Assembly: GCA_947378615.1 (NCBI GenBank)
Contig: CANCKV010000172.1
Location: forward strand, 1-6,894
DNA from: Chitinophagaceae bacterium
GTDB lineage: Bacteria > Bacteroidota > Bacteroidia > Chitinophagales > Chitinophagaceae
Direction: 5' to 3'
DNA length: 6,894 nt
The translations under genes and the position numbers were made by a program. The stretch's first letter is position 1. Every line of letters begins with the position of its first letter. Under the pieces are notes generated by a model that ran no database searches, was not told the origin of the DNA, and saw nothing but the letters and a program-made list of their open reading frames with translations. Shown here piece after piece: positions 1 to 5,927 of the stretch.

Positions 1-1
1 T

Positions 2-1279
2 GTAATTGATAGTGGCATAAAAGTAAATAAGTTTGCATGTAGTTTTTTGTGGACAATCGAGATGGTCAGATTATGGATTTATGCTTGTTACGAAGTAGTA
101 AGACAATCCTTAAATTCATTAAAATTTTTGATCAAAAGAGATACAGAAAAAAATAAAACTTTTGTTTATTTTGATGGCTTAGCAGAATCCAATATCCCCG
201 ATCGATCTGGGACATATGAATATGGAATAATGTCATGGTATTTAAAACATTTTGATTCAAATAAAATAGATTATTTAGCCCATACAGTATCTACTAGAAA
301 AGAATCAGTATTGAACGATAAAATTAGAGTGAAAAGTGTTGTAAGCCCGATTCAGCCTCCTTTAACTTACACTTCATTAGTTCTGTTTTTGGGATATTGT
401 TTTTCTAAATTATTTATTTCTATTTTTTTATTGATTTTAGGAAAATGGTGGAATGTTTTGTTACTACGTGATTCGTTTTTATCAAAGATTATAAATTTAA
501 ATAAAGGAAGAGGTATAGCATTTCATTATTTATTTCATAATTCAAATTGGATTTATAGACCTTTATGGACTTATACAGCCGAAAAGCATAATTCTAAAAT
601 TTACTTCTACTTTTATTCAACTAATATTGAGAGGTTTAAAAAAGCAGACAAAATCAATCGAGTTGCAAATAGCTGGGATTTAATTAGTTGGCCCAATTTT
701 CTTGTTTGGGATCAATTTCAATCTGATTTTGTTACAAAAAATTCAAATTATCCAATCAAAGTTGATATAACAGGTCCGATTTCTTTTGTTTTTTCGGAAA
801 TCGAGGAATTAAAAATACCGAGTAACTCTATTGCTGTTTTTGATGTTCAACCTGTAAGATCAACCTATTATGATTCGCTTGGTTCAGATCAGGATTATTA
901 TGTGCCAGAAGTTGCAAATGCATTTCTGGCTGATGTGTTTGAGTCTGTTACGTTTTTAAATTTCCCAATTGTTTTTAAACGAAAACGTAACATAGGTAAA
1001 TTGGCGCATCACAAATATGTCAATGAAATTAATCGTATCTCAAAAGAGTATGATTTTTTAAATATAGACCCTTCAATCCCTGCAGAACTAATTATCGCAA
1101 AAGCTAAAGCAATAATTTCTATGCCTTTCACTTCTACAGCTTTGGTCGCAAAGCATTTAGGGAAGCCTTCTATATTTTACGATCCTTCTGGTTTAGTTGT
1201 AAAGGATGACCCTGCCGCACATGGAATTATGGTAATTAATAATAAGGTTGATTTAATTGATTGGTTAAATAAAATTTAA
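2..1279 (+). CDS. Polysaccharide biosynthesis PFTS-motif protein, 5' end outside window
   Basis: Recognised as the 'polysaccharide biosynthesis PFTS motif' family, found in O-antigen and capsule loci. The defining Pro-Phe-Thr-Ser is at nt 1124-1135, inside a C-terminal segment ending A-x-x-LGKPS-x-FYDPSG. That segment resembles the nucleotide-sugar-binding half of GT-B transferases and of capsule/KDO transferases. Two further family blocks are visible: an HNSNWIYRPLWTY stretch (about nt 536-577) followed by FYFYSTN, and a 'VWDQFQSDFV' block near nt 704-733. A hydrophobic run of about 34 residues (nt 365-466) could be a membrane or interfacial segment. The frame has no stop from nt 2 onward, so the gene probably starts upstream. 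Internal starts at TTG 47 or ATG 62 are possible but lack an SD and would cut into a sequence that reads as continuous protein. The stop is 6 bp before the aldolase gene. The biochemical role is unproven; glycosyltransferase is an inference. Confidence 0.82.
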   Translation, partial: VIDSGIKVNKFACSFLWTIEMVRLWIYACYEVVRQSLNSLKFLIKRDTEKNKTFVYFDGLAESNIPDRSGTYEYGIMSWYLKHFDSNKIDYLAHTVSTRKESVLNDKIRVKSVVSPIQPPLTYTSLVLFLGYCFSKLFISIFLLILGKWWNVLLLRDSFLSKIINLNKGRGIAFHYLFHNSNWIYRPLWTYTAEKHNSKIYFYFYSTNIERFKKADKINRVANSWDLISWPNFLVWDQFQSDFVTKNSNYPIKVDITGPISFVFSEIEELKIPSNSIAVFDVQPVRSTYYDSLGSDQDYYVPEVANAFLADVFESVTFLNFPIVFKRKRNIGKLAHHKYVNEINRISKEYDFLNIDPSIPAELIIAKAKAIISMPFTSTALVAKHLGKPSIFYDPSGLVVKDDPAAHGIMVINNKVDLIDWLNKI

Positions 1280-1285
1280 TTTTAA

Positions 1286-2020
1286 ATGAAGAAAACTCAA
1301 ATAGGTTCATGGATTACATTAAATAATCCCTCAGTTGCAGAAATAATGGCCGATGCAGGTTTTGATTGGCTGTGTATTGACATGGAACATTCAGTTACAG
1401 ATTATTTTGAAGCTCAGCAGCTAATAATGGCAATTCAAAGTAAGGGAATCAAAGCTTTTGTTCGAGTAGGTGAAAATAACCAGCGAATAATAAAGAGAAT
1501 ATTAGATGCAGGTGCAGATGGTATCATTGTGCCTTCAGTAAACTCAGTTGGAGATGCTGTTAAAGCTGTTCAATCTGTAAAGTATCCACCAATTGGAATA
1601 AGGGGAGTTGGACTTGCAAGAGCTCAATCTTATGGTTTTGGTTTTGAAGAGTACAAAGAAGGAAAAGCAAAAGAAATTGTATTAATAGCTCAAATAGAAC
1701 ACATCAATGCAATTAATGACCTTGAAGCAATTATGAATGTTGAAGGAATTGATGGAACTTTTATTGGTCCTTATGATTTGTCTGGATCAATGGGTAAACC
1801 TGGAATGTGGGATGATGATGATGTAAAGAAAGCCCTGAATCATTACGAAACTATAGCTAAGAAATATAATAAATGGATTGGCTTTCATGTTATTCAACCA
1901 GATATTAATTTGATAAAGGAAAAAGTAGCTAAGGGTTATAACTTTATTGCCTTCAGTTTAGACGTCTTATTTTTAGGTTCTAAAATTAGAGAACAATTAT
2001 CTGAATTAACTTTAAAATAA
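1286..2020 (+). CDS. HpcH/HpaI-type class II aldolase (pyruvate aldolase family)
   Basis: This 244-residue protein belongs to the HpcH/HpaI aldolase/citrate lyase superfamily. Its relatives (HpaI, GarL, RhmA) reversibly join or cleave pyruvate and an aldehyde to give 4-hydroxy-2-keto acids, using a divalent metal. The HpaI active-site set is present: His35 in IDMEHS (general base), Arg60 in FVRVG, metal ligands Glu138 in AQIEH and Asp164 in FIGPYDLSGSMG, plus the GIRG loop at 104-107. E. coli HpaI has His45, Arg70, Glu149 and Asp175, so spacing is nearly identical and the enzyme should be active. Length is close to the usual 250-260 residues. ATG 1286 gives a start directly at the first barrel strand; no SD is seen. 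It lies 6 bp after the PFTS gene and 7 bp before the KdsB-like gene. I infer that it makes a 2-keto-3-deoxy sugar acid for CMP activation rather than degrading aromatics. The aldehyde partner cannot be read from sequence. Confidence 0.92.
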   Translation: MKKTQIGSWITLNNPSVAEIMADAGFDWLCIDMEHSVTDYFEAQQLIMAIQSKGIKAFVRVGENNQRIIKRILDAGADGIIVPSVNSVGDAVKAVQSVKYPPIGIRGVGLARAQSYGFGFEEYKEGKAKEIVLIAQIEHINAINDLEAIMNVEGIDGTFIGPYDLSGSMGKPGMWDDDDVKKALNHYETIAKKYNKWIGFHVIQPDINLIKEKVAKGYNFIAFSLDVLFLGSKIREQLSELTLK

Positions 2021-2027
2021 TATATTT

Positions 2028-2798
2028 ATGAAAATTATTGGAATTATACCTGCTAGACTTGCTTCAAGTAGATTACCTCAAAAACCCTTAGCAGATATCT
2101 TGGGTATGCCGATGATCGGACACGTTTATCATCGATCTAAATTATGTAATACTTTAGATGAAGTTTATGTAGCAACATGTGATAAAGAAATTTATGAATA
2201 TATAAATTCTATAGGAGGTAAAGCAGTAATGACTTCTGATAAGCACGAGAGAGCATCAGACAGAACAGCAGAAGCTTTATTAAAAATCGAATTTGATACT
2301 AATTCTAAAATTGATATAGTTGTCATGATTCAGGGGGATGAGCCAATGGTTACACCAGAAATGATCAATGATTCAATTGCCCCTTTGCTTAACGATAGGA
2401 GTATTAAGATATCAAACCTAATGGCAAAGATGAATTCTATCCAAGAACATGAAGATCCTGCTGAGGTTAAAGTTGTTGTAGATAAAAATAATTTTGCTAT
2501 TTACTTTTCAAGAGAACCTATTCCTTCTAGGAAGAAGGGTGTAGATGATGTTCCAATGTTGAAACAAGTTTGTATTATACCATTTAATAGAGATTTTTTG
2601 CTAGAATACAATGAAATGGAGCAAACTCCTCTTGAAATAATTGAATCTGTGGATATGAATAGATTAGTAGAAAACGGGATTAAGATCAAAATGGTATTTA
2701 CAGACACAGAAACCTATTCAGTTGATACGCCTTTAGATTTAGAAAATGTAAATAAAAAAATGTCTAATGATATGTTACTAAAATCTTATTTCAATTAA
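2028..2798 (+). CDS. KdsB-like CMP-sugar (ulosonic acid) cytidylyltransferase, divergent
   Basis: Family: 3-deoxy-manno-octulosonate cytidylyltransferases (KdsB), which transfer CMP from CTP to the anomeric hydroxyl of a 2-keto-3-deoxy sugar acid in the cytosol. The 256-residue length is normal. The nucleotide and metal elements are intact: N-terminal IIPARLASSRLPQKPL (Arg10, Lys19), QGDEP at 102-106, the VKVVVDKNN...YFSREPIP stretch at 147-166, and VDTPLDLE with Asp233. Several segments that are conserved in KDO-specific enzymes are changed. SGT(D/E)R is RASDR (75-79), (K/R)HLGIYxYR is KQVCIIPFNR (179-188), and the EQLR-type motif reads ESVDMNR (206-212). These segments lie around the sugar pocket in known KdsB structures, so a substrate other than KDO is likely. 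For that reason I withhold the kdsB symbol. Start ATG 2028 places the IIPAR strand at residue 6. It sits between the aldolase and the dehydrogenase, with gaps of 7 and 10 bp. Confidence 0.9.
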   Translation: MKIIGIIPARLASSRLPQKPLADILGMPMIGHVYHRSKLCNTLDEVYVATCDKEIYEYINSIGGKAVMTSDKHERASDRTAEALLKIEFDTNSKIDIVVMIQGDEPMVTPEMINDSIAPLLNDRSIKISNLMAKMNSIQEHEDPAEVKVVVDKNNFAIYFSREPIPSRKKGVDDVPMLKQVCIIPFNRDFLLEYNEMEQTPLEIIESVDMNRLVENGIKIKMVFTDTETYSVDTPLDLENVNKKMSNDMLLKSYFN

Positions 2799-2808
2799 AT
2801 TTCAAAAC

Positions 2809-3747
2809 ATGAAGATATTACTTACATCTACATCATTTCAGGATACTCCGGGAAGCCATCATGATTTGCTTGATTCATATAATTTTGAAGTGGTTAAAAT
2901 GCGTGGTCCATTAAAAGAAGAAATGATTTTATCTGTAATTGCTGATTTTGATGGGGTAATTTGTGGAGATGATGAAATTACGCGCAGAGTTATTGAAAAA
3001 GGTGCAAAATCAAAATTGAAAATACTTTCAAAATACGGTATTGGCTTGGATAAAATTGACTTAGTAGCCGCGAAAGAATTTAACATTCCTGTCACTAATA
3101 CTCCAGGAGTAAATAATACAACTGTTGCAGAACATGTCTTTGCTTTAATGTTATCTTATTCAAAAAATATAATTAAAGAAAACGAATTAATCCAAAGTCA
3201 AAGTTGGACTAAATTAATTGGAATAGAACTTTTCCAGAAGACTTTAGGTATAATTGGATTAGGACATGTTGGAAAAGAGGTGGCTAAAAGAGCGGCTGCG
3301 TTTGGAATGAAAATTATAGCTTTTGACAAATTTGTAGATACTGATTTTGTTGATAAGTATGATGTTGAAATTTCTACTTCAATTGAGGATTTAGTAGCAA
3401 AAGTTGATTTTTTAAGTTTAAATGCGTCTCTAAACAAAGAAACTCGTGAATTAATTAATATAAATAATATTCAAAAGTGTAAAAAGGATATAGTAATAAT
3501 AAATACTGCAAGGGCTGGATTGGTTAATAATGAAGCAATTTTATTTGGTTTAGATAACAATTTTATTAAAGCTTATTTGACTGATGTATTAGAAGAGGAG
3601 CCAATGATATTAAATCACCCATTTTTATCCTATGAAAATATTATTATAACCCCACACATTGGATCAAGAACTTATGAAAATGTTGTAAGACAAGGTACAT
3701 GGGCAATCAAAAATTTAGTTAAACATTTAAATACCGAAAATGAGTAA
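2809..3747 (+). CDS. D-2-hydroxyacid dehydrogenase, phosphoglycerate dehydrogenase-like
   Basis: NAD-dependent D-isomer-specific 2-hydroxyacid dehydrogenase, interconverting a D-2-hydroxyacid and its 2-keto acid. The order is canonical: split substrate domain (about 1-115 and the C-terminal end), then the Rossmann domain with GLGHVG at 150-155 and the ribose-binding acid Asp173. The catalytic triad is Arg235 in NTARAG, Glu264 in EEEP and His283 in TPHIGS. The YGIGLDKIDL and TPGVNNTTVAEH blocks match the SerA-like branch. At 312 residues it has no ACT or other C-terminal regulatory domain, so a feedback-controlled serine-pathway SerA is unlikely. The usual Gly after the catalytic Arg is Ala236. 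It lies 10 bp downstream of the KdsB-like gene, and its last 8 bp overlap the following SDR gene. I infer redox tailoring of the sugar-acid precursor or product. The true substrate is unknown. Confidence 0.9.
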   Translation: MKILLTSTSFQDTPGSHHDLLDSYNFEVVKMRGPLKEEMILSVIADFDGVICGDDEITRRVIEKGAKSKLKILSKYGIGLDKIDLVAAKEFNIPVTNTPGVNNTTVAEHVFALMLSYSKNIIKENELIQSQSWTKLIGIELFQKTLGIIGLGHVGKEVAKRAAAFGMKIIAFDKFVDTDFVDKYDVEISTSIEDLVAKVDFLSLNASLNKETRELININNIQKCKKDIVIINTARAGLVNNEAILFGLDNNFIKAYLTDVLEEEPMILNHPFLSYENIIITPHIGSRTYENVVRQGTWAIKNLVKHLNTENE

Positions 3748-4645
3748 AGTAATTGTTTTTGGTGGATCTGGTTTTTTAGGAAGCCATGTGTCGGACTCTT
3801 TATCTGAAATTGGTCACGAGGTGATAATTTTTGATATTAGTAAATCTCCTTATTTGCGATCGGATCAAAAAATGGTTATCGGTAATATTTTGGACAGAGA
3901 TAGAGTTAGAGAAGTAGTAAGAGGCGCTGATTATGTATATCATTTTGCCGCAATTGCAGATATTGGAGAGGCTAGAAACAATCCAGTAGAGTCTGCAAAT
4001 TTTAATATAATTGGAACTATTAATATACTTGATGCGTGTAGAGAGTATACGGTAAAGAGATTTGTATACTCAAGTACAATTTATGTTTATAGTGATCATG
4101 GTTCATTTTATAGAAGTTCTAAACAGTCTTGTGAATTATTTATAGAGAATTATTACAAAGAATATGAATTAGAATTTACAGTCTTAAGATATGGTTCGCT
4201 TTATGGTCCAAGGGCTAATTCTTTTAATTTTATAAAAAATGCAATTACTCAAGCATTATTAGAAAATAAAATTGAAAGAAAAGGGGACGGCAATGAGATT
4301 AGAGATTATATAAATGTTCTTGATGCAGCTCAAGTAAGTGTAGATATTTTAGAGGATAGATATGCCAATTCATATGTTATGGTAACTGGTCCGCAAACTA
4401 TGAAAGTGAAAGAAATATTGAGCATGATTAAGGAGATGCTGAATAATCAAATTACAATTGAATATTTAGATGAAAATTTTTCAGGACACTATCAAATTAC
4501 TCCATATTCTTTCAAACCCAAAGTGGCACTTAAGTTAGTTCCCAAGAATTACCATGATTTAGGACAAGGCGTTTTAGATTGTATTTATGAAAACTACCAA
4601 GAATTAATAAATAAAGGCGTAGAATTAAATTATAAACCAATATGA
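3740..4645 (+). CDS. NAD-dependent epimerase/dehydratase (extended SDR) with short active-site loop
   Basis: Extended short-chain dehydrogenase/reductase of 301 residues, acting on a nucleotide sugar or related sugar. The N-terminal dinucleotide fold is clear: GGSGFLG (GxxGxxG with G8, G11 and G14), Asp32 at the end of strand 2 (NAD preference), then GNILD and YHFAA. The catalytic part has SST at 111-113 and Tyr124-x-x-x-Lys128 (FYRSSK). RYGSLYGPR (150-158) and RDYINVLDAA (188-197) are the usual substrate-domain markers. Only about 12 residues separate the Ser/Thr from the catalytic Tyr; GalE/RmlB relatives have about 24-25 there. The ATG lies inside the last codons of the dehydrogenase (8 bp overlap), and the stop overlaps the cyclase-family start (ATGA). 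The start is well supported because the Rossmann motif begins at residue 4. Epimerase, dehydratase or reductase activity cannot be told apart here. Confidence 0.88.
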   Translation: MSKVIVFGGSGFLGSHVSDSLSEIGHEVIIFDISKSPYLRSDQKMVIGNILDRDRVREVVRGADYVYHFAAIADIGEARNNPVESANFNIIGTINILDACREYTVKRFVYSSTIYVYSDHGSFYRSSKQSCELFIENYYKEYELEFTVLRYGSLYGPRANSFNFIKNAITQALLENKIERKGDGNEIRDYINVLDAAQVSVDILEDRYANSYVMVTGPQTMKVKEILSMIKEMLNNQITIEYLDENFSGHYQITPYSFKPKVALKLVPKNYHDLGQGVLDCIYENYQELINKGVELNYKPI

Positions 4646-5298
4646 TCTCAAATAAAATATATTTATCATATTTCATGGATGACTTTACACCTCTTTATGG
4701 TGGAGATTATGGTGTGAAAATGACATGCCTACGTTCTATAGAAAAAGGGGATTCAGCTAATACAAAAGAACTAAATTTTTGCAATCATGCGGGTACTCAC
4801 ATTGATTTTCCAAATCATTTTTCTGTTAATGGTAAAGTAGTTGAAAATTACGATGCCAATTTTTGGATTTTTGATAACCCATATTATGTTGAAGTTGATG
4901 CTATTGACGGACAAATTATCGATCTAACATTTGAGAAGATTAATGCAATTCCGAATAATGTAGATTTTTTGATAATAAAAACTGGATTTTCAAAATATCG
5001 AAATGAAGAAAGATATTGGAAATCAAATCCAGGAATTGCCCCTGAGTTAGCTGCCAAATTAAAATCCCGATGTGAAAACTTGAGAGTTATTGGAATGGAT
5101 ATAATTTCTTTAACTTCTTTTGAAAATCGACCACTTGGAAGACTTTCTCACAATAAATTTTTAATTGAAAATGAAATACTTATAGTTGAAGACATGTATT
5201 TGGACAAATTGATAACTCAACCTAATAGAATATATTGTTTCCCAATTCTAAGAATTGGATTAGACGGTTCTCCAGTAACTATAATTGCTGAAGTATGA
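4642..5298 (+). CDS. Cyclase-family metal-dependent hydrolase (kynurenine formamidase-like fold)
   Basis: This 218-residue protein has the signature of the cyclase family (Pfam Cyclase, PF04199), whose best known member is bacterial kynurenine formamidase KynB. The metal motif HxGTHxDxPxH is complete at 49-59 (His49, His53, Asp55, His59). GMDIISLTS at 151-159 matches the family's second half, and His170 and Glu183 are plausible remaining metal or active-site residues. Length agrees with KynB-type proteins (about 205-220). No tryptophan-catabolism gene is nearby, so a kynurenine role is unlikely. I infer hydrolysis of an amide, formamide or lactone on a sugar intermediate, in the cytosol. It is joined by 4-bp ATGA overlaps to both the SDR upstream and the HAD gene downstream, which suggests coupled translation and equimolar need. 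The fold call is firm; the substrate is unknown. Confidence 0.88.
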   Translation: MISNKIYLSYFMDDFTPLYGGDYGVKMTCLRSIEKGDSANTKELNFCNHAGTHIDFPNHFSVNGKVVENYDANFWIFDNPYYVEVDAIDGQIIDLTFEKINAIPNNVDFLIIKTGFSKYRNEERYWKSNPGIAPELAAKLKSRCENLRVIGMDIISLTSFENRPLGRLSHNKFLIENEILIVEDMYLDKLITQPNRIYCFPILRIGLDGSPVTIIAEV

Positions 5299-5927
5299 AA
5301 TTTTATAAATGTTTGATTTATGATTTTGATGGAGTTATTTGCGACTCGGTTAATTTAAAGACGGAAGCATTTGAGTCATTATATTCCTCATATGGCGAAG
5401 AAGTTGTTAAAAAAGTTAGAGATCACCATTTGTTAAATGGGGGTATTTCAAGATTTGAAAAATTTAAATATTTTAGCGAAAACATTTTAAATCAAGAAAT
5501 ATCAAAGATTGAATTAGAAATATTAGGGAAACAGTTTTCAGATATTGTATTAAATAAAATAATCCACGCTCCAATTAATCCGGGAGTTATTGAATTTATT
5601 GAGTCTAATATTCCTCATTCTTTACAATTTATTTGTTCAGGGACTCCACATGAGGAAATGAATCATATTATTATAGAAAAAAAAATGGGAAAATACTTCA
5701 AAGGAGTTTTTGGCTCGCCAGATTCAAAAACTAAAATAATTAACCATATTCTTTCAAAATATGAACTTAAGCCAGCTCAAGTTTTATTTTTTGGGGATGC
5801 TATGACTGATTATAATGCTGCTAAAGAAACCTCAATCGATTTTATTGGAATTGAAAACATAGATACTAATTTTCCACATGAGACAAATTCTATAAAAAGT
5901 TTTAAAGAATTATTGAATTATGAATAA
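5295..5927 (+). CDS. HAD-superfamily hydrolase, probable sugar-phosphate phosphatase
   Basis: Haloacid dehalogenase-like phosphatase of 210 residues. All four motifs are visible: I, DFDGV with nucleophile Asp10 and acid/base Asp12; II, Ser115 in FICSGTP; III, Lys145 or Lys147 in SPDSKTKII; IV, GDAMTD with Asp168 and Asp172. A helical insertion between motif I and about residue 95 is a type C1 cap, as in phosphoglycolate phosphatase and beta-phosphoglucomutase. KdsC, the KDO-8-phosphate phosphatase, is capless and tetrameric, so this is not a KdsC orthologue. I infer that it removes phosphate from a sugar or sugar-acid phosphate in the pathway, filling the KdsC step. A mutase role is less likely because the following SDRs and CMP-transferase need a free acid. 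It overlaps the cyclase gene by 4 bp and the next SDR by 8 bp. Confidence 0.88.
   Translation: MKFYKCLIYDFDGVICDSVNLKTEAFESLYSSYGEEVVKKVRDHHLLNGGISRFEKFKYFSENILNQEISKIELEILGKQFSDIVLNKIIHAPINPGVIEFIESNIPHSLQFICSGTPHEEMNHIIIEKKMGKYFKGVFGSPDSKTKIINHILSKYELKPAQVLFFGDAMTDYNAAKETSIDFIGIENIDTNFPHETNSIKSFKELLNYE

Noticed and set aside
1..61. A promoter or leader before the first in-window start codons (TTG 47, ATG 62).
   Set aside because: No convincing promoter elements are visible, and the frame is open from nt 2, so this stretch is more likely coding.
1271..1283. A short A/T inverted repeat (AAAAT...ATTTT) at the PFTS-aldolase junction, considered as a terminator.
   Set aside because: The stem is 5 bp, all A/T, with no following T-tract and only 6 bp between genes. 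It is chance in this base composition.
2028..2798. Naming the CMP-transferase kdsB and the locus a standard KDO operon.
   Set aside because: The sugar-pocket motifs differ from KDO-specific enzymes, and KdsA, KdsC and KdsD are absent from the window.
2944..2973. A DFDGVICGDD segment in the dehydrogenase resembles HAD motif I.
   Set aside because: It lies in the N-terminal substrate domain of a complete D-2-hydroxyacid dehydrogenase, where an 'ADFDGVI' strand is common. No other HAD motifs follow in that protein.
2501..3437. Three open frames on the minus strand (2501-2707, 2859-3095, 3198-3437).
   Set aside because: They lie fully inside the KdsB-like and dehydrogenase genes, show no recognisable domain, and are expected by chance opposite A+T-rich coding sequence.
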